Positions 14,379 to 23,767 are shown, counted from the stretch's first letter. The stretch is 33,041 bases of DNA from Nitriliruptorales bacterium (GCA_024637135.1 JAGXFT010000057.1:1-33041); one strand, 5' to 3'. Notes: generated by a model not told the origin, from the sequence alone. Numbers and translations: made by a program.

Positions 14379-15285
14379 CCGTCTCCCTGCAGAGGGCGTG
14401 GTTGGACGCGGACTGGTCGGGGCAGCAGCCCTGGGTGGATCGATGCTGGCCTACGGTTTCCTCGAGGCCCACTGGTATCGGCTGCGGCACCTCCACCTCA
14501 CCGGTGTGACCGCCCCCGGCACGCCACCGCTGCGCATCCTGCACCTGTCCGACCTCCACCTGTCCCCGCTGCATCGACGGCTCGGCGACTTCCTGGCCGG
14601 GCTCGCGGCCGAGGACTACGACCTGGTGGTCGCGACCGGCGACCTGCTGGGCGACCGCGACATGGAGGAACAGGTCGTCGCGATGCTGGCCCCGCTGACC
14701 GCCGACGGGCGGCCCGGGGTCGCCGTGCTGGGTTCCAACGACTTCTGGGCCCCCCGGCCTCGCAATCCCCTGACCTACTTCACCGGCCCCAGCGAGGTCC
14801 AGCATGGGGGGGTCCGCCTGGACACCGAGGCGATGGTCGCCGGACTGGCCCGGACCGGATGGACCACGATGCGGTCCGGTGGTGGCAACGTGGCCGTCCG
14901 GGGTGGCGTGGTGGGGCTGTCGGCGATCGACGATCCCCACGACCCCGCCACGACGCTGCCCGACGTGGCCGCGTTGGCGCCGCCAGCCGGGCCGACCCTG
15001 GTGCACGTCGGCCTGGTCCACGCGCCCTACGTCGACGCGCTCGACCGCCTGGTCGATGCCGGGGCCGAACTGCTGCTGGCCGGGCACACCCACGGAGGCC
15101 AGGTCCGCGTTCCCGGCGTGGGCGCGCTGGTCGACAACTGCGACCTCCCGCTGAACAAGGCCCGCGGCGCCTCCACCCACCGCGGTGTGCCACTGCACGT
15201 CTCCGTGGGACTGGGCACCTCCAAGTACGCCCCCGTGCGCTTCGGATGCCGCCCCGAGGCGACCCTGCTGACCCTGCTTCCCTGA
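14371..15285 (+). CDS. Membrane-anchored calcineurin-like metallophosphoesterase
   Basis: A 304-residue protein with an N-terminal hydrophobic segment (about 9-30, GLVGAAALGGSMLAYGFL) followed by a calcineurin-like phosphoesterase domain: ILHLSDLHLSP (DxH metal ligands), VATGDLLGD (GDxxxD), VLGSNDF (GNH motif with Ser in place of the usual residue), GLVHAPY and AGHTHGGQVRVP (GHxH). It belongs to the YkuE/Rv3683 type, in which some members act on lipid-linked or cell-wall substrates; the substrate is not known. The GTG start at 14371 lies inside the end of ponA2, with GGAG about 6 bases upstream, so the two are co-expressed and the protein is probably tied to envelope work. The conserved ponA2-phosphoesterase pair supports this. 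Confidence 0.88.
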   Translation: MADRLPAEGVVGRGLVGAAALGGSMLAYGFLEAHWYRLRHLHLTGVTAPGTPPLRILHLSDLHLSPLHRRLGDFLAGLAAEDYDLVVATGDLLGDRDMEEQVVAMLAPLTADGRPGVAVLGSNDFWAPRPRNPLTYFTGPSEVQHGGVRLDTEAMVAGLARTGWTTMRSGGGNVAVRGGVVGLSAIDDPHDPATTLPDVAALAPPAGPTLVHVGLVHAPYVDALDRLVDAGAELLLAGHTHGGQVRVPGVGALVDNCDLPLNKARGASTHRGVPLHVSVGLGTSKYAPVRFGCRPEATLLTLLP

Positions 15286-15299
15286 GCGCCCGGGCCGGT

Positions 15300-15332
15300 C
15301 GGGCACCCGCCGGAGTGCTTCCCGGGTGCCCG
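15300..15332 (+). terminator. Terminator hairpin after the ponA2 operon
   Basis: CGGGCACCCG (15300-15309) pairs perfectly with CGGGTGCCCG (15323-15332) around a 13-base loop, starting 15 bases after the phosphoesterase stop. Confidence 0.65.
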
Positions 15333-15493
15333 CAGACGTGCCCGTCGCGATGGTCCACTCGCGGCCGATCTCGCGCCGTGGCGTGGTTCGCGTGCACATG
15401 GGCCCATCGGTACGCTGGCGACCGCTCTCACCGGGCCCGTCGGGCAGTTCGCTGCCGTCGTGGCCCGTGAAGTTTCCCGACGAGGGCGAACGG

Positions 15494-15571
15494 CGGGATG
15501 TAGCGCAGCTTGGTTAGCGCGCCTCGTTCGGGACGAGGAGGTCGGCGGTTCGAATCCGCCCATCCCGACCA
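15494..15571 (+). tRNA. tRNA-Pro (anticodon CGG)
   Basis: A complete cloverleaf: acceptor CGGGATG (15494-15500) with CATCCCG (15561-15567), D-arm with AGCTTGGTTAGCGC, anticodon stem CCTCG/CGAGG with loop TTCGGGA giving anticodon CGG, T-arm GGCGG-TTCGAAT-CCGCC, discriminator A and an encoded CCA (15569-15571). Confidence 0.95.
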
Positions 15572-15572
15572 T

Positions 15573-15614
15573 CGCGAGGCGCGTCCCGGCACCATTCATG
15601 GGGCGCGCCTCGCG
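15573..15614 (+). terminator. Terminator hairpin after tRNA-Pro
   Basis: CGCGAGGCGCG (15573-15583) pairs perfectly over 11 bp with CGCGCCTCGCG (15604-15614) around a 20-base loop, immediately after the CCA end. Confidence 0.6.
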
Positions 15615-15661
15615 GCATGTCCACGGGCAACGGAGCCCGTCCGCACTGCACCGGAGCCGCC

Positions 15662-15942
15662 ATGGACCTCACCACGTTCCAGGACACCACCGCGCGACCT
15701 ACGGCGATCGCGACCGGGAACGGGGGGTCGACGCCAGCTTCGGCTGGTTCGTGGAGGAGGTGGGCGAACTGTCGCGTGCGATCCGCCGCCAGGGCCATGC
15801 CGAACGCGTGCACGAGTTCAGTGACGTGCTCGCGTGGCTGGTGAGCCTGGCCGACCAGTGCGACGTCGACCTGGCCGCCGCCGCCGCTCGCTACGCCGAC
15901 GGTTGCCCGGCCTGCGGGTCGATCCCGTGCGCGTGTCCCTGA
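15662..15942 (+). pseudogene. MazG-like nucleotide pyrophosphohydrolase, frameshifted near its N-terminus
   Basis: The family protein is recognisable but split over two frames. ATG 15662, with GGAG 5-6 bases upstream, begins MDLTTFQDT in one frame; the continuation ATYGDRDRERGVDASFGWFVEEVGEL is in the other. The switch falls at the hexamer CGCGCG (15691-15696): removing one CG restores a 92-residue protein beginning MDLTTFQDTTATYGDRD. The rest is a standard small MazG-fold: EEVGELSRAI and EFSDVLAWLVSLAD supply the ExxE...ExxD magnesium ligands, and it ends with a cysteine-rich GCPACGSIPCACP tail typical of the actinobacterial form. Family members clear non-canonical NTPs. It could be a recent null allele, a phase-variable dinucleotide tract or an assembly error; an alternative intact start at 15598 gives an implausible N-terminus. 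Confidence 0.75.
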
Positions 15943-16015
15943 CCCGACCCCCTGCCGCGTGGTCGCCTCACCTCGGCATGATGGAGCGAGCCGTACACGC
16001 GACGAACGGTGCGGG

Positions 16016-17047
16016 TCAGTTGGACAGGGTGGTCCCGGTGGACTTGAGCATCTCGCAGGCCTCGATCACGCGGTCGGACATGCTGCGCTCGGCCTTCTTC
16101 GACCACACCCGCGGGTCGTACGCCTTCTTGTTGCCGACGTCGCCGTCCACCTTCAGCACCCCGTCGTAGTTCTCCATCATGTGGCCCGCCACCGGACGCG
16201 CGTAGGCGTACTGGCAGTCGGTGTCGATGTTCATCTTGATGACGCCGTACCCGAGGGTCTCGTGGATCTCCTCGAGGGTCGAACCGGACCCCCCGTGGAA
16301 GACGAGGTAGTGGCGCGCGTCCTCGCCGTATTCCTCCTCGACCGCCGCCTGGCCGTCACGAAGGATGGTCGGCCGCAGTTCGACCGAGCCCGGCTTGTAG
16401 ACCCCGTGGACGTTGCCGAACACCGCGGCCAGCAGGTATCGACCCCGGTCGAAGGTGCCCAGCACCTCGGAGGTCCGGACCATGTCGGCCGGGCTGGTGT
16501 AGAGCTTTTCGCGGTCGACGTCCTCGTTGTCCTCGGTGTCCTCCACGCCGCCGACGATGCCGATCTCGATCTCGAGGATGACGTCGAGGTCAGCGCACTC
16601 GGTCAACAGGTCGTCGGCGAGTGCGAGGTTGTCCTCCAGCGGGATCGACGACGCATCCAGCATGTGGCTCTGGAACAGCGGCCCGAGCCCGGCGGCCTTG
16701 CGCTCGCGCGACATCGCCAGGATCGGCCGGATGAAGGTGTCGACCTTGTCGGGCTGGCAGTGGTCGGTGTGCAACGCGATGTTGACCGGGTACTCCGCCG
16801 CCAGCACGTTCGCGCACTCGGCCATGGCCCGGGCGCCGACCGGCATCTGCTTGACGGACTGGCCGGCGAAGAACTCCGCACCACCCGTGGAGATCTGGAT
16901 GATCCCGTCGGACTCAGCCTCGGCAAAGCCCTGGAGGGCGGCGTTGAGGGTGGAACTGGATGTGACGTTGATGGCCGGCATGGCATGGTGGCCGGCCTGG
17001 GCGGCGTCCAGCATGGCGCGGTAGGTCTCGGGCGTGGCGATCGGCAT
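16016..17047 (-). CDS. fbaA: Class II fructose-bisphosphate aldolase
   Basis: Zinc-dependent cytosolic aldolase splitting or forming fructose 1,6-bisphosphate; with PEPCK in the same window it serves glycolysis and gluconeogenesis. The 343-residue product is of class IIA length. Visible blocks: MPAINVTSSSTLNAAL, ALHTDHCQPDKVDTFI with the zinc histidine and catalytic Asp (about residue 105), EIEIGIVGGVEDTEDNE, VFGNVHGVYKPGSVEL (zinc His), YLVFHGGSGS (third zinc His and phosphate loop) and KMNIDTDCQYAY (second phosphate site). ATG 17047 has GAGG 6-7 bases upstream; a longer frame to 17281 is not supported. It is transcribed away from the subtilase gene across a 265-base region with inverted repeats. 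Confidence 0.95.
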   Translation of the reverse strand: MPIATPETYRAMLDAAQAGHHAMPAINVTSSSTLNAALQGFAEAESDGIIQISTGGAEFFAGQSVKQMPVGARAMAECANVLAAEYPVNIALHTDHCQPDKVDTFIRPILAMSRERKAAGLGPLFQSHMLDASSIPLEDNLALADDLLTECADLDVILEIEIGIVGGVEDTEDNEDVDREKLYTSPADMVRTSEVLGTFDRGRYLLAAVFGNVHGVYKPGSVELRPTILRDGQAAVEEEYGEDARHYLVFHGGSGSTLEEIHETLGYGVIKMNIDTDCQYAYARPVAGHMMENYDGVLKVDGDVGNKKAYDPRVWSKKAERSMSDRVIEACEMLKSTGTTLSN

Positions 17048-17113
17048 GGCGGCCTCGGGGAGCGTCGTCGGCAGGGGTCTCTCGACGAGCCTAATCGCCC
17101 TCCGCCGCCGCGA

Positions 17114-17151
17114 TCGGCCGACGGACGGCGAGGGTGGTGGCCGTCGGCCGA
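17114..17151. promoter_or_regulatory. 11-bp inverted repeat between aldolase and subtilase genes
   Basis: TCGGCCGACGG (17114-17124) is exactly complementary to CCGTCGGCCGA (17141-17151), 16 bases apart. A second smaller pair, CCGGGCA (17175-17181) and TGCCCGG (17188-17194), follows. They lie in the shared upstream region of two divergent genes, fitting operators or leader hairpins; which gene they serve is unknown. Confidence 0.4.
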
Positions 17152-17312
17152 CCACGGCTGGCGGCGTGCACTCTCCGGGCAGGTGGATGCCCGGGCCGAC
17201 TGCATCCCCTGGCGTCGCCATCGTTCCTGCACGGCCGTGGATGACTCCCATCCCGTGCCCCGATCCCCCCGACCGCGGCACTCACCGGTCGCCCAATCAC
17301 GTGGAGCCCGAC

Positions 17313-20300
17313 ATGCGCAACAAGCTCATGGCCTCCGGCATCACGGCGGCGCTGGTCGCTGCCCTGGTCGCGGTCAACCCGGCCGCAGCCGATCCGCCGG
17401 AGACCTCGTACATCGTCCTCATGGATGCCCTCCCCACCATCGCCATGGACTCGGCTCCGACCGATGGAGGGTCCTCCACCGCGACCGCTCGTGGCCGTCG
17501 CGGCGGTACCGAGCGGGCCGACCTCGACTCTCGACGTGCCCGCCGGTACGGGGCCGGCCTGGTGGCCGAACAGGAACAGGTGCAGGAGGCAGCGACCGGC
17601 ACGACGAACGTGTTGCAGCGCTACACCAACGCCCTGAACGGCTTCGCAGCCATCATGACGGCCGACGAGGCCGACGCCATCAGGGCGCAGAAGGGCGTGC
17701 TGGCGGTCATGGAGGACGAACTGCAGCAACCCCAGACCGACGTGTCGGGCTCGTTCCTCGGACTCGACGGTGGTGGTGAGGCCTACGTCAACGGGCTCGA
17801 CGGCGAGGGCGTCGTCATCGGCGTCATCGACTCCGGCATCTGGCCCGAGCACGACTCGTTCGCCGACGACGGCAGCTTCGAGCGGCCAGAAGGGCTCGCC
17901 GACGACATCGCCTGCGACTTCGGCCAGACCGTCCTGCTGGACGGCGAGACCACGGCCAACGAGTACAACCCCGCGGACGCCGAGTTCGCGTGCAACGACA
18001 AGCTCATCGGTGCCCGCGACATGCTCGTGACCTACAACGCGCTGCAGGGCTACGAGGAGTACGCCTCGGCCCGTGACGCGGACGGCCACGGCACCCACAC
18101 CGCCGGCACCGCCGGCGGCAACGCCGACGTCCAGGCCGAGATCTTCGGCATCGACCGCGGCGAGGTCACCGGGATCGCGCCACGCGCCTCCATCATCGCC
18201 TACAAGGGCCTCGGGGACCTGGGCGGCTACACGTCCGACCTCGCCGGCTCGATCGACCAGGCCGTGGCCGACGGCGTCGACGTCATCAACTACTCGATCG
18301 GTTCGTCCAGCCCCAGCCTGGTGTCCGCCGACGACATCTCGTTCCTGTTCGCGGCCCAGGCCGGCGTCCACGTGGCGACCTCCGGTGGCAACGACGGTCC
18401 CGGCGCCTCCACCATCGGCAGCCCGTCGTCGGTCCCGTGGCTGACGACGGTCGGTGCCTCGACCCACACCCGTGGATTCGAGAACACCGTGACCCTGGGT
18501 GACGGCACCACCTTCGACGGTGTGTCGATCACCGAGGGCCTCGACGAGACCGCACCACTGGTCGACTCCGAGACGCTCGGCAACACCCTGTGCCTGCCGG
18601 AAGGAACCACCGATCCGTACGTGGTCCCCGACGGCGGGTTCAACGCCGACGTCAGTGGCAAGGTCGTGCTGTGCGAGCGCGGCATCAACGCCCGCATCGA
18701 GAAGTCCAAGGTGGTTGCGGACGCCGGTGGGGTCGGGATGATCCTGTTCAACGCCGTGCCCAACCAGTCCTTCGTCACCGACAACCACTACGTCCCGGCC
18801 AGCCACATCGGGCCGGAACTCGGCCAGGCCGTCAAGGACTACATCGCAGCCGCCGGTGACGGGGCGACCGCCTCGATGACCGCGGGCCAGAAGGTCGACG
18901 TCCAGGGGTCGGTCATGGCCGACTTCTCCTCGCGTGGGCCCACCGGCTCACCCGCATCGGCCGACATCATCAAGCCGGACGTGACCGCGCCCGGTGTCAA
19001 CATCCTGGCCGGCAACACCCCGACTCCGACGCTGGGTCGTCCGGGGCAGTTGTTTCAGTCGATCTCCGGCACGTCGATGTCCAGCCCACACGTGGCCGGA
19101 CTGATGGCGCTGCTCGACCAGGCACACCCCGAGTGGTCGCCGGCGGCCGTCAAGTCGGCGCTGATGACCACCGCACGACAGGACGTCACCAAGGAGGACG
19201 CGGTCACGCCGGCCGACCCGTTCGACATGGGTGCCGGGCACGTCGACCCGGGCAAGGTTCGTCGCCCGGGCACGATGTTCAACCCGGGCGTCGTGTACGA
19301 GGCCGACATCAACGACTACTTCGCGTTCCTGTGTGGTGCGACCGCGGCCGTCAACCCGGCCCTGTGCGACCAGTTGGTGGGCGCCGGCTACTCGACGACC
19401 GCCAGCGACCTCAACCTCGCCTCGATCGCGGCCTCCGCGGTCGCCGGTCCCACGACCGTGACCCGGACGATCACCAACGTGTCCGGGCGACGCGTGAACC
19501 TTCGCGCCGTGGTGGAGGCACCCGAGGGCTTCTCGGTCGACGTCTCGCCGAAGCGGGTGCGACTGGCCGACGGGGCCAGCGCGACCGTCGAGGTCACCAT
19601 GGTCAACGACTCGGCACCCGCCGAGGAGTGGCGTTTCGGGTCGCTGAGCTGGACGGGCGGTGGCGTGTCCGCACGCAGCCCGATCGCGGCCAGGGGCGCG
19701 CTGTTCGACGCGCCCGACGAGCTGGTCGAGTCAGGTGCGTCCGGCTCGGCCTCGCTGGAGGTGGCCTTCGGCTACACCGGTGAGTACACGGCAGCCGCAC
19801 ACGGACTGGTCGGCGACGACCCCGTGTCGGGCACGGTCGTGCAGGACCCGGACCAGACCTTCAGCCCGACGGACGGGTTCTCGACGGCGATCCCGGTCGA
19901 CCTCGCCGACGCGGCCCTGTTCCGCTTCGTCATGGAGCAGTCCGACGTCACCGGGCCGGGCGCCGACCAGGCCGATCTCGACCTGTTCCTGTTGGACGAC
20001 GCCGGGGCCCTCGTGGCCAGTTCCACGTCCGGCGGCACGGACGAGATCATCGACCTCGTCCTCCCCGAACCGGGGTCCTACACCCTGTACGTGCACGGGT
20101 GGCAGACCAACGGCGAGGAGCTGGGCTTCACCGGCCACACCTGGACGGTGCCCCTCACGGCCGGGACCGGCAACCTGTCGATCGACAGCGCGCCGACCGA
20201 GGCCGTGTCCGGCACGACCGGGACCGTCGACATCGGCTGGGACGGTGCCGCCGCCGGCACCAACCTCGGCGCCGTCTCCCACAGTGGACCGGACGGGCTG

Positions 20301-20333
20301 CTCGGCCTGACCCTGGTCACCGTGGAGAACTGA
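17313..20333 (+). CDS. Secreted S8 subtilisin-like serine protease (plant-subtilase architecture)
   Basis: A 1006-residue exported protease. The Sec signal peptide (about 1-26) ends VNPAAA. An I9-type propeptide follows, with SYIVLMDAL and YTNALNGFAAIMTADEAD. The S8 catalytic domain has Asp173 (GVIDSGIWPEHDSF), His259 (DADGHGTHTAGT), oxyanion Asn360 (SGGNDGPG) and Ser588 (SGTSMSSPHVAG). A protease-associated (PA) domain is inserted before the serine block (KVVLCERGINARI, GVGMILFN), and a beta-sandwich follows (TVTRTITNVSGRRVNL), together resembling cucumisin-type plant subtilases and some actinobacterial homologues. Near the end a pre-peptidase C-terminal-like domain is visible (ADLDLFLLDDAGALV, GSYTLYVHGW). 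ATG 17313 has GGAG 6 bases upstream. Likely role: extracellular protein degradation. Confidence 0.92.
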   Translation: MRNKLMASGITAALVAALVAVNPAAADPPETSYIVLMDALPTIAMDSAPTDGGSSTATARGRRGGTERADLDSRRARRYGAGLVAEQEQVQEAATGTTNVLQRYTNALNGFAAIMTADEADAIRAQKGVLAVMEDELQQPQTDVSGSFLGLDGGGEAYVNGLDGEGVVIGVIDSGIWPEHDSFADDGSFERPEGLADDIACDFGQTVLLDGETTANEYNPADAEFACNDKLIGARDMLVTYNALQGYEEYASARDADGHGTHTAGTAGGNADVQAEIFGIDRGEVTGIAPRASIIAYKGLGDLGGYTSDLAGSIDQAVADGVDVINYSIGSSSPSLVSADDISFLFAAQAGVHVATSGGNDGPGASTIGSPSSVPWLTTVGASTHTRGFENTVTLGDGTTFDGVSITEGLDETAPLVDSETLGNTLCLPEGTTDPYVVPDGGFNADVSGKVVLCERGINARIEKSKVVADAGGVGMILFNAVPNQSFVTDNHYVPASHIGPELGQAVKDYIAAAGDGATASMTAGQKVDVQGSVMADFSSRGPTGSPASADIIKPDVTAPGVNILAGNTPTPTLGRPGQLFQSISGTSMSSPHVAGLMALLDQAHPEWSPAAVKSALMTTARQDVTKEDAVTPADPFDMGAGHVDPGKVRRPGTMFNPGVVYEADINDYFAFLCGATAAVNPALCDQLVGAGYSTTASDLNLASIAASAVAGPTTVTRTITNVSGRRVNLRAVVEAPEGFSVDVSPKRVRLADGASATVEVTMVNDSAPAEEWRFGSLSWTGGGVSARSPIAARGALFDAPDELVESGASGSASLEVAFGYTGEYTAAAHGLVGDDPVSGTVVQDPDQTFSPTDGFSTAIPVDLADAALFRFVMEQSDVTGPGADQADLDLFLLDDAGALVASSTSGGTDEIIDLVLPEPGSYTLYVHGWQTNGEELGFTGHTWTVPLTAGTGNLSIDSAPTEAVSGTTGTVDIGWDGAAAGTNLGAVSHSGPDGLLGLTLVTVEN

Positions 20334-20352
20334 GCACGGAGGCACGACACGA

Positions 20353-20382
20353 CGAGGGGGCGCCCACCCGGGCGCCCCCTCG
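20353..20382. terminator. Bidirectional terminator, 13-bp stem
   Basis: CGAGGGGGCGCCC (20353-20365) pairs perfectly with 20370-20382 around an ACCC loop. It lies between the convergent subtilase (+) and lipoprotein (-) genes and is the strongest hairpin of its kind in the window. Confidence 0.8.
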
Positions 20383-20434
20383 CTCGTCGTGACGGCCCGC
20401 GCCTGGCACGGGGCGGCCACGGGCGGGCCGAGGA

Positions 20435-21064
20435 CTACGTGTCGTCCGGCCCGGGCGGTGGGACGAAGCCGAACCCGCCGTCGCCGGCATCGGACGGGCA
20501 CAGGCGAGGCGGCTGTCCGACGGCGGCCGTGTACAGCCACACCCGGTCGCCGCGGCGGAGCAGGACCCGGAACCCCTCCACCTGGGCCTGGGTCGCCACC
20601 TCGCCGGGCCGCGGACACCCGACGCTGCCGTCCGGGAAGGTCTCGGGCCGGGCGAGCATGACCTCCACCTCACCCCCCGAGTCGCCCCCCACGTCGACGC
20701 CGACCCGGTCGCCCAGGTCGTCAACGGCCGCCGCCACGACCGACTCCAGTTCCGGCCCCATCGTCGCCGGGTCGGCTGGCCGCGTCGGCACCGGCGTCGG
20801 CAGGAGGTCGGACGGCAGGCGACCCGCCTCGGGGTCCACGAGGTCACCCCGCGTCGGGCTCGGCACGCCGGGACCCTCGGACGGCGCTCCCACGGTCGAC
20901 TCCTGCGTCGTCGGTGCGGACGACGACGTGGCCGCCTCCGGCGTGGCACCGGGTGTGTCCGGTGTGCCACACGCCACCAGCATGCCCGCCACGACGCCGA
21001 CGAGAAGCCTGCCCGGTCGGGACGAGCGCTCACACGGAGGCTGCATCGGCGTCGGGCCACGCAT
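20435..21064 (-). CDS. Predicted lipoprotein of unknown function
   Basis: A 209-residue lipoprotein. The N-terminus has arginines (CERSSRPGR), a hydrophobic core LLVGVVAGMLVAC with lipobox cysteine, then a Ser/Thr/Pro-rich linker of about 70 residues. The C-terminal folded part (about 100-200) starts LESVVAAAVDDLG, contains TFPDGSVGCPRPGEVATQAQVEG and RVWLYTAAV, and ends with LCP. The block PDGSxGCPxPG...TQA...G...RVLL...GxRVxxYxA recurs in secreted lipoproteins of several phyla and is uncharacterised; its two cysteines may form a disulfide. ATG 21064 has GGAAAGG about 7 bases upstream. The gene converges on the subtilase; no partner is evident. Confidence 0.8.
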   Translation of the reverse strand: MRGPTPMQPPCERSSRPGRLLVGVVAGMLVACGTPDTPGATPEAATSSSAPTTQESTVGAPSEGPGVPSPTRGDLVDPEAGRLPSDLLPTPVPTRPADPATMGPELESVVAAAVDDLGDRVGVDVGGDSGGEVEVMLARPETFPDGSVGCPRPGEVATQAQVEGFRVLLRRGDRVWLYTAAVGQPPRLCPSDAGDGGFGFVPPPGPDDT

Positions 21065-21184
21065 GGACAGGCCTTTCCGGTGTCGCGGGCGGGCACGGTG
21101 GTGGGACGTCGTGCACCCGCCCATCGTTGCAACCGAGGCCCAGCAGCAGCACCAAGCCCCCGGTGCCGAAGCCAGGCGTCAGAA

Positions 21185-21264
21185 CGAGCGCAGCGAGTTC
21201 TGAACCGTGCGCGAGGGACGAGGGCACGCCCGCAGCGCGAGGTCGCGCGTCCTCGCTGCGCTCG
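21185..21264. repeat. Inverted pair of a GAGCGCAGCGAG-type motif
   Basis: CGAGCGCAGCGAG (21185-21197) and its exact complement CTCGCTGCGCTCG (21252-21264) flank a 54-base spacer in the lipoprotein-asd gap. The left copy sits inside TCAGAAC (21179-21185) / GTTCTGA (21197-21203). The pair would fold as a long-range stem and may act as the asd-side terminator. Confidence 0.5.
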
Positions 21265-21318
21265 GACACATTGGAGTTGCTCGGTGCGCTCACAACGTCC
21301 AGGCCCCGATTGGAAACG

Positions 21319-22386
21319 TCAGGGCTCGAGGTCAGCCGCGACCAGTTCGGCCAACTGCACGGTGTTCAGGGCGGCCCCCTTGAGGAGGTTGTCGCCCGCC
21401 ACGAACAGGTTGAGGCTGTGCGGGTCACCGAGGTCGGAGCGGATCCGACCCACCAGGACCTCGTCCCGACCGGCGGACCCCAGCGGCGTCGGGTAGGCAA
21501 GTGGCTCGCCGTCGCGACCGATGCCGTCCTCGACGACCATCCCGGGCGCCTCGGCCAGGGCCGCGAGCGCCTCGTCACGGGACACCCTGTCGCGGAACGT
21601 CATCCGGGCCTGGATCGCGTGGCCGACGACGACCGGGACGCGGACGCAGGTGGGCGAGACCCGCAACGACGCGATCGACAGGATCTTGCGCGATTCCTCG
21701 ACGAGCTTGCGTTCCTCGACGGTGTTGCGGTCCTCGTCGAAGTCACCGCAGTGCGGCAGGACGTTGAACGCGATCGCCTTGGAGAAGTTGTCCGGCGTGA
21801 CCGCGGCCTCGGCCGCGAGCCCGTCGGCGCGCAGCCGGTCGACGTCGTCGACCAGTTTGCGGGCCTGTTCGACCAGTTCGGTGATCCCGGACTGGCCGGC
21901 ACCCCCAGCCGCCTGGTAGGTCGTGGCGACCACCTCGCGCAGCCCGAACGCGTCGTGCAGCGGCTTCGCCGGGACCATCAGCACCATCGTGGTGCAGTTC
22001 GGGTTGGCGATGATGCCGCGTGGACGGTCCCTGATCGCCTCCGGGTTGACCTCGGACACGACCAACGGCACGTCGTCGTCCATCCGCCACGCAGACGAGT
22101 TGTCGACCACGACCGCGCCGGCCTCGGCCGCGATCGGGCCGAACTCGCGCGACCGGGTCGCGCCGGCCGAGAACAACGCGATGTCGACGTCGTCGAACAC
22201 CTCCGGCGTCAGTTCCCGGACCGTGACGGAGCCGTCCTTCCACGGCAGGGTGCGACCCGCCGAGCGGGCGGACGCAACCGCCACCGGGTCGCCGGCGAGC
22301 GGGAAGTCGCGGCGGTCCAGTTGGCGCAGGAGTTCGTGGCCGACGGCACCGGTGGCACCGACGACGGCGACGCGGAAGGAGGACAT
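21319..22386 (-). CDS. asd: Aspartate-semialdehyde dehydrogenase
   Basis: NADPH-dependent reduction of aspartyl phosphate to aspartate semialdehyde, second step of the lysine/threonine/methionine pathway and source of diaminopimelate for the cell wall. The 355-residue product shows the nucleotide loop VVGATGAVGHELLRQL (about 8-23), phosphate-side SAGATRSREF, NSSAWRMDDDVPLVVSEVN, the nucleophile in IANPNCTTM (Cys about 130), and RVSPTCVRVPVVVGHA with the substrate/base histidine. ATG 22386 has AAGGG about 7 bases upstream; the open frame to 22437 lacks a better site. It follows ask by 130 bases in the same orientation, the order usual in actinobacteria, and probably shares its transcript. Confidence 0.95.
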   Translation of the reverse strand: MSSFRVAVVGATGAVGHELLRQLDRRDFPLAGDPVAVASARSAGRTLPWKDGSVTVRELTPEVFDDVDIALFSAGATRSREFGPIAAEAGAVVVDNSSAWRMDDDVPLVVSEVNPEAIRDRPRGIIANPNCTTMVLMVPAKPLHDAFGLREVVATTYQAAGGAGQSGITELVEQARKLVDDVDRLRADGLAAEAAVTPDNFSKAIAFNVLPHCGDFDEDRNTVEERKLVEESRKILSIASLRVSPTCVRVPVVVGHAIQARMTFRDRVSRDEALAALAEAPGMVVEDGIGRDGEPLAYPTPLGSAGRDEVLVGRIRSDLGDPHSLNLFVAGDNLLKGAALNTVQLAELVAADLEP

Positions 22387-22459
22387 GGGACACCCTTGGC
22401 GGCAAGTTTGGCGAAGCCCCATCGTGCCATGCCCCACAGCCGGATGCCAACGCCATCCC

Positions 22460-22513
22460 CCGTCGAGTGAGCGCCCTGCCGCGAGATACCGCGGTGATCA
22501 GCACACTCGACGG
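22460..22513 (-). promoter_or_regulatory. 10-bp inverted repeat between ask and asd
   Basis: CCGTCGAGTG (22460-22469) pairs with CACTCGACGG (22504-22513); the 34-base loop includes a smaller CCGCG/CGCGG stem. It begins three bases after the ask stop and lies about 75 bases before the asd start, where it could attenuate or process the shared transcript. Confidence 0.45.
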
Positions 22514-22516
22514 TTG

Positions 22517-23752
<1,236 letters not shown>

Positions 23753-23767
23753 GGTGGGTGCACTCCT

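Noticed and set aside
15598-15942. An intact MazG-like gene from ATG 15598
   Set aside because: Its first 30 or so residues are His/Arg-rich and overlap the tRNA terminator stem, whereas ATG 15662 gives the expected N-terminus after correcting a CG dinucleotide.
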